Of a DNA stretch of 64,000 bases, positions 38,580-48,513 are shown piece by piece. Under the pieces are notes generated by a model. The model saw only the letters and a list, made by a program, of their open reading frames with translations, was not told the origin of the DNA and searched no databases. The DNA is from Bryobacterales bacterium (lineage in GTDB: Bacteria; Acidobacteriota; Terriglobia; Bryobacterales; UBA6623). The DNA is taken from NCBI GenBank assembly GCA_022823865.1, contig JAJEHF010000002.1, forward strand, positions 98,731 to 162,730, given 5' to 3'. The position numbers and the translations under genes were made by a program. How positions within the stretch are numbered: the stretch's first letter is position 1; each line of letters starts with the position of its first letter.

Positions 38580-40916
38580 GTGCGCATCCTCAACCGATAT
38601 GTCTTCCGCGAAGTTGCGGTCGCATCGCTTGTCGGCACGGCGTTATTCACGCTCGTGCTGTTCTTGCAGCGCGTCGAGCCAGTCATGGAACTGCTGGTCG
38701 GACGGAGAGTGCCGGCCGACGATATGGCGCGATTGCTGGCGCTGACGCTCCCGCAAGCGTTCCCATTCACGATTCCGATGGGCGTGCTCACCGGGATCCT
38801 CGTCTCGCTAGGGCGGCTCTCTAGCGACAACGAGGTCTTGGCCATGGTCGCATCCGGTATCCGGATCCGTTCCTTGGTCCGCCCAGTCTCGCTGGTCGCC
38901 ACGATCGGTTTGCTGGTCTGCGCGCTAACGACGCTGTGGCTCACTCCGTGGTCCCTGCGCGAGCAGGTCCGGATCGCCGAATCGCTGCGAATCCAGCTGG
39001 CGGGCACCGAGGTGATCCCCCGGGTGTTCATCGAGGACTTCCCGGATCACGTGATCTGGGTGCAAGACGTCGTTCCATCCGAGGGAATCCACTGGAAGGG
39101 GATCTTCCTGGCAGACATGCGGCCGCCCGAAGTCCGCGGCTCGCTGAGCGGCGCCGAGGTCCAGGCGGCCGGGCCGCGCATCACGCTGGGCACGGAGGCC
39201 TTCGTACAGCCCCGCCCCGAACAAGGCCGGATCCAAGTGCGCTTCCCCCAAACCACCACGTACGAGCGGTCCAGCAATCCGGAACAGTACCTCGCACTGC
39301 GGTCCCAAGCGGCCGATCAGGTCCTGCGAGCTCGCCCCCGAAGGTTCGATCCCGGCGCGAAGCGGTTTGATTCCATGACCACCTCCGAGCTTTGGAAGGA
39401 GGCATTGCAAGCAGGCGACCCGACCGCTACGGTGCTGCTCCACGACCGATTCTCGCTGCCGTTCGGGTGTTGGCTGCTGCCCTTGGCGGGCTTGCCTCTG
39501 GCCATCTCGCTGCGCAGGGCCAGCCGCGCCTCGGGAGTGGTCGTCGCGATGCTCCTGTGCTTCTCCTACTGGATGATCTCGCTGGCCGGAACCGCCCTGG
39601 CCGAACGGGGAGCCCTGCCGCCTGCCTTGGCCGCTTGGTCGGCCAGCGGAGTCTTCGCCGTCGCAGGTTTGGCCTTGCTCGCGCGGACAGACACCCCCGA
39701 GCATCGAGACTGGCACACGGCGGTCGGCGGTCGCCTGGCACGAGCGGCTAAGCAGTTCATCGGCAAGAGAGGCACCGGCGAAGATGAAGCCGCCGTCAAG
39801 GAGCCGATGCGCGACCCGCTGGACCTGTTGGTGCCGGTCGTCGACCGCTATGTGCTGCGCAAGTTTCTCTTCTACTTGGTGCTGCTGGTCCTCACCTTTA
39901 CTTCGATCTGGTACGTGTTCAGCTTCTTCGAGCTGCTCAGCGACATGCTGACACGAGACAAGCTAGGACACTTCGTCCCGTACATCTACTACCTGACGCC
40001 GTTCCTCGCCTACAACACCATCCCTCTCGCGGCAATGGTAGCGACACTCATCTGTTTCGGCGTCATGGGAGCGCATAACGAGATCACCGGATTCCGGTCT
40101 TGCGGCGTCAGCCTTTACCGTCTGGCCCTGCCCGTTCTGATCGCTGCCAGCGGACTTAGCGCCGGCCTCTTCGCCCTCGAAGAGTCGATCCTCCCTGCAG
40201 CGAACATGCGCCAGGACGCGCTACGCGACGAGATCAAGGGCCGGCCGCCACGCACCTACCTGCGACCAGACCGCCAATGGACGTTCGGGCTTGACAACCG
40301 AATCTTCTACCACCGAGCCTTCGACTCGCGCAGCGAGACGTTCTCGGGCATCAGCGTCTTCGACCTCAGGACCGAACCGTTCGAATTGAGCCGACACATC
40401 CATGCGGAACGGGCACGCTGGGATGAAGAGAGCGCAGCGTGGATTTTCGAGAACGGCTGGGTGCGCGAGTTGCGCGGGATCCAGACCGATGCATTCGAGC
40501 CCTTCGAGGCAAGGGCCTTTCCCGGCATTCGCGAAGAGCCTGAGTACTTCCTCAAACCGGGTCGGCACGACCAGCAGATGAACCTCGCCCAGTTGCGGGC
40601 CTACATCCAAGACCTCACTCAGAGCGGCTTTGACACCATTCGGCTGCAGGTGAGCATGCACAAGAAGCTGGCGTTCCCGCTGTTCGCGTTCGCGATGGCC
40701 TTGGTGGCCCTTCCCTTCGCGTTACAGACCAGCGAACGCAGCGCCCTGTGGCCGGTCGGGTTCGGCCTGGGGCTGACCGTGGCGTTCTACGCGGTCACGG
40801 CATTCAGCGAACAGCTCGGACGGGCTGGCCAACTACAGCCTCTGCTGGCGGCTTGGGCACCGTGCGCCCTGTTCGCCCTGGGCGGAAGTTACTTTCTACT
40901 GCGGGTACGGACTTGA
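38580..40916 (+). CDS. LptF-LptG-like fused LPS-export permease
   Basis: 778-aa inner-membrane protein made of two YjgP/YjgQ (LptF/LptG) permease units in one chain. Unit 1 (about 1-400) begins ILNRYVFREVAVASLVGTALF, has a large periplasmic beta domain, then helices in the order expected (LPFGCWLLPLAGLPLAISL). A linker of about 35 residues joins unit 2 (about 425-778), which begins VDRYVLRKFLFYLVLLVLTFTSIWY and ends with KLAFPLFAFAMALVALPFAL. LptF and LptG normally are separate proteins that pair with LptB ATPase to extract LPS. The start is uncertain: GTG 38580 gives the normal N-terminus; the frame is open to 38493. Confidence 0.85.
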   Translation: MRILNRYVFREVAVASLVGTALFTLVLFLQRVEPVMELLVGRRVPADDMARLLALTLPQAFPFTIPMGVLTGILVSLGRLSSDNEVLAMVASGIRIRSLVRPVSLVATIGLLVCALTTLWLTPWSLREQVRIAESLRIQLAGTEVIPRVFIEDFPDHVIWVQDVVPSEGIHWKGIFLADMRPPEVRGSLSGAEVQAAGPRITLGTEAFVQPRPEQGRIQVRFPQTTTYERSSNPEQYLALRSQAADQVLRARPRRFDPGAKRFDSMTTSELWKEALQAGDPTATVLLHDRFSLPFGCWLLPLAGLPLAISLRRASRASGVVVAMLLCFSYWMISLAGTALAERGALPPALAAWSASGVFAVAGLALLARTDTPEHRDWHTAVGGRLARAAKQFIGKRGTGEDEAAVKEPMRDPLDLLVPVVDRYVLRKFLFYLVLLVLTFTSIWYVFSFFELLSDMLTRDKLGHFVPYIYYLTPFLAYNTIPLAAMVATLICFGVMGAHNEITGFRSCGVSLYRLALPVLIAASGLSAGLFALEESILPAANMRQDALRDEIKGRPPRTYLRPDRQWTFGLDNRIFYHRAFDSRSETFSGISVFDLRTEPFELSRHIHAERARWDEESAAWIFENGWVRELRGIQTDAFEPFEARAFPGIREEPEYFLKPGRHDQQMNLAQLRAYIQDLTQSGFDTIRLQVSMHKKLAFPLFAFAMALVALPFALQTSERSALWPVGFGLGLTVAFYAVTAFSEQLGRAGQLQPLLAAWAPCALFALGGSYFLLRVRT

Positions 40917-41372
40917 CTTCGGCCTGCGGCGCAGTGTGAAACGGGGCCTGGCCCGGCAAGCCATTCCACCGGGCCTGTGCCGCCGTGTCGGGGCCGCGGC
41001 CGGCAAGGGGATTGAAGCGACGATCGCGTTCGACGGCACGACTGCGATCGCATCGGGCTTTTCTTTTCCCTGTAGCTGCAGGCCGGAGGTCTAGCTGGTT
41101 GGCGAGTTGGCTCGAACTGTAGAGCCGTATATGCTAACGGAGACCGCCGGGAGGGGCGAGAGTCTGTGTTGCACAATTGCAGGTCCGCTGACCGCAAGCA
41201 TGCACCGCGCACTGTCGCGCGGGACGATCCTTACATCGCTTCGGCCAGTAGCAACATCGCGCTCACGCACCTTGCCGTATCTTGATGAGCGTCACCGGCA
41301 CCGGGCGGGGAGCAGACTTGGATGGGTTCCCGCTACTGGAGGGCCCCAGCGCCAGCTTGGAACAGAAGAGCC
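40917..41372. other. Gap before ribokinase
   Basis: No gene supported. Around 41015-41070 an imperfect inverted repeat (CGATCGC, about 16-nt loop, GCGATCG) precedes a T-rich tract; it could be a weak terminator for the fused permease gene, but the distance to the T-run is poor. Confidence 0.4.
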
Positions 41373-42311
41373 ATGAAAGAGAATCCCGAGATCGTTGTAA
41401 TAGGAAGCCTGAACGCTGATCTCGTTCAGAATGTCGATCGCTTGCCGAAGCCAGGCGAGACCATTGTTGGCGGCAACCTGCAGACGTTTAGCGGAGGCAA
41501 GGGTGCCAACCAAGCGTATGCCGCCGGCCGAATGGGGGCTCGCGTGAGCATGATCGGCCAAGTGGGTAGCGACGGGCTGGCGTCGCTCCTGCTGCAGAGC
41601 CTGCAGTCCGCCGGTGTCCACACCGACTCGGTGGGCAAGGTCGACCTGTCGACTGGTGCGGCGGTCATTCTGGTCCTGCCGGACGGAGAAAACCTGATCG
41701 TCATCTCCCCGGGCGCGAACGCTACCGTTACCCCCGGACTCGCGGCGCAGAGGCTGAGCGCCTTGAGCGAGGGCTCCTACTTGCTGTCGCAACTGGAGAT
41801 CCCGATCGAATCGGTCGATGAGTCCCTGGCGGTCGCCAAGGCGCGCGGGGCGACCACCATCCTCGATCCCGCGCCAGCCCGGGAACTCTCTCCCGATCTG
41901 TTGCGCAAGGTGGACTTCCTCACCCCGAACGAAACGGAGACAGAGACTCTATTGGGGGCGCCGGGCTTGAAGATGGAGAGCGACGCCGACTTGGAACTCG
42001 CAGCGAGAGCCGTCCTCGCCCTTGGCCCTCGGTCCGTCGTCCTGAAGCTCGGCGCGCGCGGCTGTGTGATCGCCAGCGGCGAGGGGTGCCAGCGCGTTCC
42101 CGGGTTCAAGGTGTCTGCTGTTGACACAACCGCGGCCGGAGACGTATTCAACGGCGCCTTCGCCACGGCACTGGCCGAAGGCAGGGGCGTTCTCCAAGCT
42201 GCAAGATTCGCAAACGCAGCCGCGGCGCTGTCGGTCACGCGGCCCGGCGCGCAGAACTCGGTCCCGTCGAGGCAGGAAGCGGAGCGCTTCCTGAGCGAAG
42301 TCGCGGGTTGA
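41373..42311 (+). CDS. rbsK: Ribokinase (PfkB family)
   Basis: 312-aa carbohydrate kinase; phosphorylates ribose (or a similar sugar) with ATP. PfkB signature 1 region SGGKGANQAYAAGRMGA and signature 2 DTTAAGDVFNGAFATALAEG with the catalytic Asp in AGD. The N-terminal GSLNADLVQNVDRLPKPGET is characteristic of ribokinase rather than fructokinase. The ATG at 41373 fits the family start. A sugar-transporter gene begins 30 bp after it, forming an uptake-phosphorylation pair. Confidence 0.92.
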   Translation: MKENPEIVVIGSLNADLVQNVDRLPKPGETIVGGNLQTFSGGKGANQAYAAGRMGARVSMIGQVGSDGLASLLLQSLQSAGVHTDSVGKVDLSTGAAVILVLPDGENLIVISPGANATVTPGLAAQRLSALSEGSYLLSQLEIPIESVDESLAVAKARGATTILDPAPARELSPDLLRKVDFLTPNETETETLLGAPGLKMESDADLELAARAVLALGPRSVVLKLGARGCVIASGEGCQRVPGFKVSAVDTTAAGDVFNGAFATALAEGRGVLQAARFANAAAALSVTRPGAQNSVPSRQEAERFLSEVAG

Positions 42312-42341
42312 ATTGGCGGAGCGGAACCCAAGGAGGTTGAG

Positions 42342-43337
42342 ATGTTTGTTGTCGAAAGCCTGGGACTGGCGATCTTCTTGTGCATCATCACCATGATGGG
42401 CTGGGGGTCGTGGGCCAACACGCAAAAGCTGGCCGGCAAGGAAGACTGGCCCTTCGAGCTGTACTACTGGGACTACGCGATCGGCGTGTTCCTGACAGGC
42501 ATCCTGTTCGCCCTGACGCTAGGCAGCTTCGGGAGCGTGGGCATGGGGGCGGCGGCCAATCTCGGACAAGCGTCCGGGGTGCCGATCGGAGACGCCATCT
42601 TGAGCGGGGCTCTGTTCAACGTCGCGAACATCCTGCTGGTCGTGGCAATCGACGCCGCCGGAATGTCGCTCGCTTTCCCGGTCGGAGTCGGGCTGGCCCT
42701 GGTGATCGGCACCGTGCGCAGCTATATCCAAGCGCCCAAGGGGGATCCGACCCTCCTTTTCGCCGGGGTCGCGCTGATCGTCGTTGCGATGATCATGTCG
42801 GCGCTCGCATACAGCAAGCTGCCGCCGGTGGCGGGCAGGCGCCTCGGGCGCGGCCTGCTATACGCAGTCTTGGCCGGCTGCTTGATGGGGTCGTTCTACC
42901 CGATGCTGGTCCGGGCCGTCTCGCCGGATTTCAGCTCGGGCGCCATCGAAGCCGGCTTTCTGACCCCGTACACCGCCTTGCTCTATTTCGGGATCGGCCT
43001 CCTGCTGAGCAACTTCGTCGTGAACACGATCTTCATGAAAGCCGGCGGGAAGACCTACGGGCGTTACTTCGGCGGAGGGCCCAAGCTTCATTCGCTGGGA
43101 ATCCTGGGAGGGATGATCTGGATGGTGGCCCTAGGCTTGAACGTGATCGCTTCGGGCGTGGCGGGGCCCGCGATTTCGTACGCCCTGGGCCAAGGCGCTA
43201 CCTTGGTGGCGGCTATCTGGGGGGTCTTCATCTGGAAGGAGTTCAAGGCCGCGCCCGCGAGCGCCTACCCCTTCATCGTGCTGATGTTCCTCGGCTACAC
43301 GAACGGCCTGGCACTGATCGGAGTCGCGACTCTCTAG
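42342..43337 (+). CDS. Glucose/ribose transporter-like DMT-superfamily permease
   Basis: 331-aa membrane protein with about ten hydrophobic segments. It resembles the GRP/RhaT-like branch of the drug/metabolite transporter superfamily: N-terminal MMGWGSWANTQKL, a duplicated five-helix plan and the C-terminal GQGATLVAAIWGVFIWKEFK. A strong AAGGAGG precedes the ATG. Immediately downstream of rbsK, so ribose or another sugar is the likely cargo; this is context inference. Confidence 0.87.
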   Translation: MFVVESLGLAIFLCIITMMGWGSWANTQKLAGKEDWPFELYYWDYAIGVFLTGILFALTLGSFGSVGMGAAANLGQASGVPIGDAILSGALFNVANILLVVAIDAAGMSLAFPVGVGLALVIGTVRSYIQAPKGDPTLLFAGVALIVVAMIMSALAYSKLPPVAGRRLGRGLLYAVLAGCLMGSFYPMLVRAVSPDFSSGAIEAGFLTPYTALLYFGIGLLLSNFVVNTIFMKAGGKTYGRYFGGGPKLHSLGILGGMIWMVALGLNVIASGVAGPAISYALGQGATLVAAIWGVFIWKEFKAAPASAYPFIVLMFLGYTNGLALIGVATL

Positions 43338-43377
43338 GCAACCGGGGCCGCGACCGGGCCTGCAACCAGCAAGACAG

Positions 43378-44535
43378 CTAGCTCGCGGGCACGAAACGAA
43401 CGCACATTGGGTTTGGCACCGTCACGCTGACACCGGTCGGGCTGAGGCGGCCCGTTCCGGTGTCGACTGTGAAGACGTGGACGCTGTCCGAGCGCTGGTT
43501 GGCCACCAGCAGAAAACGCCCCTCGGGCGATAGCCGGAAGTTCCGGGGCCAGTCGCCGCCGGTCGGCACGCGCTCGACAGCCTCTAACTGGCCGTCACCA
43601 GGATCGATGGAAAACACCGCGATCGTGTTGCTCCCGCGATTCGATCCGTACAGGAATCTCCCGTTCGGATGCACCAGCACCTCCGCCGTGGTGTTGGCCG
43701 GCCCGTCGTATTCCGCGGGCAGCGTGCTGATCGTCTGGACATGCTCCAACTGCCCCGTCTGGGGCCGGTAGTGCATCACTCCCACTGTCGACGCCAGTTC
43801 GTTGATGACGTATGCCCAAAGCCCGTTTGAATGGAACGTCATGTGACGCGGCCCCGAGCCGGGCTCCATGCGGACCTGCGGGTCAGGAGTGCGCTCAAGC
43901 TCCGCGGTCTGCGGGTCAACCGAATACTTGACCAGCTCGTCGGTCCCCAGATCCGGCACGATGACGAAGAGACCATCGGGCGTGAAGTTTGCCGAATGCG
44001 GGTGCGGCTCCCCTTGGCGAGTCGGGTGGACGCTCGACCCGCTGTGTGGCATGTCCGAAGCCGGCTCCCCTAGGCTACCGTCGGGCTGAACACCTACCGT
44101 CACGGTGTTGCCGTCCCCGTAGTTGACCGCCGCGAGCACGGTCGCCGCTTGGTTGACGGCGACATGGGCAGCGCCCCGCCCAGTAGTGGAAGCTCGATTG
44201 AGCTCGCTCAACCCCCCGCTTCCGAGATCGATGGCATACGCGGCTGCCTCGCCCCTGAAGCCAGTCCCTTGCTCGCCCTCGCGACCAACCGCGTAGAGGA
44301 TCTCGCCCCGAGGGTGCAGCGCCAGGAAGCCCGGACGCCCGAATTGCGCAGCCTGCCGAGGCGCCCCCAGCGCGCCGGTCTCTGGGTCGAACGAGGACAC
44401 ATAAATGTGGTCTGCGCCCGTGCCGAAGTACACCCACCGCTGCACTGGGTTAGTCTCCCCGCTGCATCCCGCGGCCAGCCAGGCCGCTACAACACAAGCC
44501 GCAAAGGTAACCGCTCGTTTCGGAAATGCCATCAT
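43378..44535 (-). CDS. Lactonase-family seven-bladed beta-propeller lipoprotein
   Basis: 385-aa lipoprotein (lipobox AAGC near residue 24). The mature part has repeats of the YbhE/Pgl 6-phosphogluconolactonase type: IYVSSFDPETGALG, GRPGFLALHPRGEILYAV, GAAHVAVNQAATVLAAVNYG, HPHSANFTPDGLFVIVPDLGTD, GSGPRHMTFHSNGLWAYVINE and GDWPRNFRLSPEGRFLLVANQ. The family hydrolyses lactones, but a lipoprotein location suggests an extracytoplasmic substrate. GGAGGTGG lies just before two adjacent ATGs. Convergent with the sugar-transporter gene. Confidence 0.92.
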   Translation of the reverse strand: MMAFPKRAVTFAACVVAAWLAAGCSGETNPVQRWVYFGTGADHIYVSSFDPETGALGAPRQAAQFGRPGFLALHPRGEILYAVGREGEQGTGFRGEAAAYAIDLGSGGLSELNRASTTGRGAAHVAVNQAATVLAAVNYGDGNTVTVGVQPDGSLGEPASDMPHSGSSVHPTRQGEPHPHSANFTPDGLFVIVPDLGTDELVKYSVDPQTAELERTPDPQVRMEPGSGPRHMTFHSNGLWAYVINELASTVGVMHYRPQTGQLEHVQTISTLPAEYDGPANTTAEVLVHPNGRFLYGSNRGSNTIAVFSIDPGDGQLEAVERVPTGGDWPRNFRLSPEGRFLLVANQRSDSVHVFTVDTGTGRLSPTGVSVTVPNPMCVRFVPAS

Positions 44536-44782
44536 TCCACCTCCAGTAGTCTCGCCGCACTAATCCGCCAAGCTTTGCTATCGGGCTACTGCAAATCACA
44601 AATGGAAAGCAACTTACTGGCGCTGAGTTGAACCGCGATTGCTTCGTACATTACCAAACTCTTATCGGGAATCGGCGGGACTGTCCTGATCATTGGCGAA
44701 ATGAACCGTTCATCATCAGAGCGCTGATCGCGAGAGTCGCTGTGCACGACCGGAAGCGCCCGTGTGAGGCGATTCACGATCC

Positions 44783-46336
44783 CTACGTCTGGGTGTCCTT
44801 CAGGTCCGAAAGCGGAAAAAGCGAATTGGAATGTGCGTCCGACGCTAGATATAGAGCACCTGCAAGCTTCATGACCGCGCCCTCAGCCATGAGGCGCATC
44901 AGCCAGCCCTGGGCTTGGTTCTTCTGAACGGCCAATGCTCTCACGACATCCTCAACACCTCTGGGCTGGTCCAAGAACAGCAGCAGCAATTCTCGCACGC
45001 TCGCGAATAGTTGCTCCGCCGGCTCGAAACCACCCATAGAACCCAGCGGAAGCCCCAACTCTTGGGCACCAATGGCTCGATAGCGAGTGGGCTTCGAGAG
45101 TCTCTCGATTGCGCCGTCAGCCACCAGCCGCTTCAGCCAGCGACGCCCCTGATGCTTCTGAACCTCAAACGCCGAGGCAATCTCGTCCTCAGTCTTGGGC
45201 TCGTCCAGGTACCGTACCAGCGATTCGCTGACGACGGTAAGCAGCTTCGCGGCCACACGGACTTCGGATTCCCGCGGAGGCTCGGTCCCTGCCGTCGGCG
45301 TCTCCGCTTCGACGGGCTGGGCGTCCCCCGTATCCTGAGCGATCTGAAGCTCTTGGGGCGGGGCGATGGATTCCGGCGTTGGAGTTGCACTTGGGTGGGT
45401 GATCAGGAGTGAGTCGAGAAACTCTGGACCATCAGGATCCACCCATCGACGCGCTCCGCGGTCTAATAGTGCTTCGAGCCCCCTTCCCATCTCGCCTGTT
45501 GAGCGCACATAGACAGAAACGAATCGATGCCGGTCGAGCTGCTCGACCGCCCCGGCCCAGGTCCCGCCCTTCTCGAACTCGGCGCTGACGACGAGCGCTG
45601 CGTCCGCCAGTGCGTAGATCAGCTTGTTGCGCTGCATTGCGTGGCCGACGAGGAAGCCTGCGGCGGGGTCATATGGACAGATGAGAACTAGTCTGCCATC
45701 CATCAAAGCGCTTCGATATTCCCGGCGTGTCGCAGCGCGTTCGAGACCGTCGGCCAACACGCATGCTACTGTCCCGCCAGCGTCTAGCGCACCGCGCATC
45801 GCGGCCTGATCGACGCCTCGGGCACCACCCGAAACCACTGTGCGCCGTGCTCCGGCGGCGAGCCGTCCGACGCCCTCCGTGTACGAAATCAAGGCATCGT
45901 CGACGTTTCGGGAACCGACGACAGCCAAGCCGCCCATGTCCAGATCCTCGCGCTTCCCACAACCGTACAGCACCGGCGGTGCCAGTTCTCGCAGTCGTCT
46001 CTTTAGCCGTTGCGGGTATTCAGCATCCGCGCGACTTGTGACCCAAAGCGCGCGCATACGCCAGCGCTCCATCGCTTGAGCGAGGAGGAAGCCCCGCCCT
46101 AGTAGACGATCAAGCCGGCCGGGGTTCAAGTCGAGTCGGCACTCTTTCAGCAACGTTCCCGCACCGGCCCGCAGCAGGTCAGCGGGTTCGTGCCGCGATT
46201 CCCGTAGCCAGCGCGCGAGGCGGTTGTACTCACCGACCCCTAGCGGCTTGGGGGACGATCGCCGTTCCCGCCCAACGATCAACGGCGCGGTCAGCAGCAA
46301 GATCGCGCGGGTGTTCAAAGAAGGCGCGTCGGTCAC
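44783..46336 (-). CDS. DprA/Smf-family (SLOG) protein with two C-terminal winged-helix-like segments
   Basis: 517 aa from a GTG that overlaps the RecQ-PRTase stop as GTGA, indicating translational coupling; a longer frame to 46426 runs inside the upstream gene. An N-terminal helical segment (about 30-100) is followed by the SLOG/DprA Rossmann domain at about 105-300: VVGSRN (139-144), SGGARGVD (169-176), [19 protein letters not shown] and KGGTWAGA. After a Pro/Glu/Thr linker (about 320-360), two similar winged-helix-like segments follow ([34 protein letters not shown] and [34 protein letters not shown], ellipses mark omitted residues). Unlike housekeeping DprA, no competence genes lie near; the partner is the helicase-PRTase gene. 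Confidence 0.85.
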   Translation of the reverse strand: MTDAPSLNTRAILLLTAPLIVGRERRSSPKPLGVGEYNRLARWLRESRHEPADLLRAGAGTLLKECRLDLNPGRLDRLLGRGFLLAQAMERWRMRALWVTSRADAEYPQRLKRRLRELAPPVLYGCGKREDLDMGGLAVVGSRNVDDALISYTEGVGRLAAGARRTVVSGGARGVDQAAMRGALDAGGTVACVLADGLERAATRREYRSALMDGRLVLICPYDPAAGFLVGHAMQRNKLIYALADAALVVSAEFEKGGTWAGAVEQLDRHRFVSVYVRSTGEMGRGLEALLDRGARRWVDPDGPEFLDSLLITHPSATPTPESIAPPQELQIAQDTGDAQPVEAETPTAGTEPPRESEVRVAAKLLTVVSESLVRYLDEPKTEDEIASAFEVQKHQGRRWLKRLVADGAIERLSKPTRYRAIGAQELGLPLGSMGGFEPAEQLFASVRELLLLFLDQPRGVEDVVRALAVQKNQAQGWLMRLMAEGAVMKLAGALYLASDAHSNSLFPLSDLKDTQT

Positions 46337-48383
46337 AACCGGCCTCCCGCGTCTGCGAGCGCGATTGGCCAGACTGGGCCGCATCCCCGCCGGCGCAATT
46401 CCCAAGCGGCGACGGTAAACGTCCATCGGGAGTCCACGACATCATCCACCAACAAGACGGGTCCAGACAGGATGGCGTTCTTGTCGACAGCGAGCGAACC
46501 GATGACGTTGCGGGCCTGGCGGTCGCTGTTCTCCATCGTCTTCTGCTCCGGTCGGGTGCCCTTTTTCTGCAGCACTCGGCTGAACGGCAGATTCAGCGCA
46601 GCAGCTAACTGACGAGCAAAATCGGGCACGAGATGCGGATTCCGCAGCGACGGAATGGCGGCGACCCAAGTGGGCGGCGGGTCCGGACGCCACTTGGACA
46701 ACAACTCCACGCACGCATTGACCAGTTCGTTCGAGAACTGCCCATCTTGCAGCTTGCCGCGACCGACCAGTCGTCCCCAGCCCGCGTCGTTCCAGACGCA
46801 TAGCACCCTTCCCTCTTGTGCTCGGTGTTCCGCGTCGATCATCCCACCCGGAGGCCACCGCTGCCGCGGTTCCACCGGCAGGCTCGAACGGCGCAAGAAG
46901 GCGACCGCCTCGGATACGATCTCAGGACTGCACAGCGCGGGTAGCGGCGGCAGCGGTGGTGACGAGCTCCCACACGGGTCTCCATCGAGGGCTCGTATTA
47001 GGAATGCCATGTGGCCGGACGAGCGCTGCACGTACTCTTGCATCTCGGCCTGCTCCTTGCGCCGCAGGTCCGTGAGGCGTTCCGCTCGTTCCCAGAAATC
47101 ATCGCTCAACGACGCTGCGGTCAGCTGCCACGCCGAACCCTGCCTGACGATCGGCGGGGGCGATTCCAGAGACAGTAGTTGAAGAGTCTTTTGAATTCGG
47201 CCGGAGCTGACGTTGACCTCCTTCTCGATTTGATCTTGCGTTAATCCTTCGTCGTGCGCTTCCAACGCTGCCAAAACCTGTTCCACCTCGTTGCGTGTGG
47301 GAAACGCACTCCTGATGAAGTAGCCCGTGATCTCGGTGTCCTCCTCGCCGCTGAGCAGCACACCGCGGGCCGCTTCCAGCGCTCGCCCAGCCCTACCCAC
47401 TTGCTGATAGTACGCCACGACCGAGCCGGGAGCTTGGTAGTGGATGACGAACGCCAAGTCCGGCTTGTCGAATCCCATGCCAAGGGCGGCGGTCGCAACG
47501 AGCGCCTTGACGTCGTCGTTGAGCAGTGCCTGCTCCAACGCTACTCTGTCCGGTCAAGTCTTGCTGGTGTAGGCTTCCACCTCAATGCCGCGAGATCTGA
47601 GCCAGGCTGCCACCAAGTGGGCGTCCCGCACCGTTAATGTGTAGACGATGCCGCTCCCTGCCAGCGACGGCAGCCACTGAGCCAGCCAAGCGAGTCGTTC
47701 AGCCTGCCCCCCATTCGGATGGTCTGTAGAGCGAGTGACGGCCGGCTGAGATCGCCGCGCAACACCTGTAGACCCGGTCCTAGAATCACCTCAAGGTCCT
47801 CCATCACGCGAGCGTTGGCGGTGGCGGTGGTCGCCAGCAGGCGAACGTTGTGAGGAAGGATACGGACGATGCGCTCGATCAGACGATAGTGAGGCCGAAA
47901 GTCGTGGCCCCAGTCCGAAATACAGTGGGCCTCATCGATGACCAGAAGAGCGATATGCTGAGCGACTTCCGCCAATACCTCGTTACGAAATCGTTCGTTG
48001 GCGAATCGCTCCGGAGAAATCAGCACGATGTCCACCGTATCGGCGCGAATCGCCTCCTCAACGCTGTCCCAGTCTTCTCGGTTGTCGGAGTTAATCGTAT
48101 TGGCGCGGACGCCCATCCGCTCCGCAGCGGCAATCTGGTTGCGCATCAGCGCCAACAAAGGGCTGACGAGTAGCGTCGGACCCAGGCCTGCTTCGCGCAA
48201 TAGCCGGGTGGTGATGAAGTAGACGAAGCTCTTTCCCCAGCCGGTCTTCTGGACTAGGAGCTGTCTGCCACGGCCCTCCACAAGGTGCCGGATAGCCTCT
48301 TCCTGTCCCTCACGGAATCGTGCGTCCAGCCGACCGGTGCCCGCCTTCAAGAGTTCCAGTGCCCGGCGGGAGTCATAGTGCAT
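46333..48383 (-). pseudogene. RecQ helicase-phosphoribosyltransferase fusion, broken by frameshift and stop
   Basis: Reading from ATG 48383, residues 1-249 hold RecQ helicase motifs: Walker A QKTGWGKS (45-52), DEAH 150-153 in VIDEAHCISDWGHDFRP and ATATANARV. At a run of six G (plus-strand C-run 47706-47711) the frame shifts; restoring one G yields GGQAERLAWLAQWLPSL and continues IVYTLTVRDAHLVAAWLR. In that frame a TGA at 47556-47554 interrupts, then the ORF runs to 46333 with ALGMGFDKPDLAFVIHYQ, QQVGRAGRALE, a helical region and a C-terminal ComF-like PRTase ([14 protein letters not shown]). Corrected length would be 683 codons plus stop. Two lesions argue against a single sequencing error. 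RecQ-PRTase proteins of this kind occur in other phyla, notably Actinobacteria. Confidence 0.82.
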
Positions 48384-48513
48384 CTCGGCACCTATGGCGT
48401 GGTCTTGATCGGTGCATCGACTGACGAAATGACGTGGCCGGTTTCAGCCGTCAAGCCATTCCGCTCGCTGCCAAGCGGCCTTGCTGCTCATCAACCCGGC
48501 CAGTCGAATGGCA

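Noticed and set aside
41015-41070. Rho-independent terminator
   Set aside because: Stem of seven bases with a long loop and a gap before the T-rich tract; too weak to annotate.
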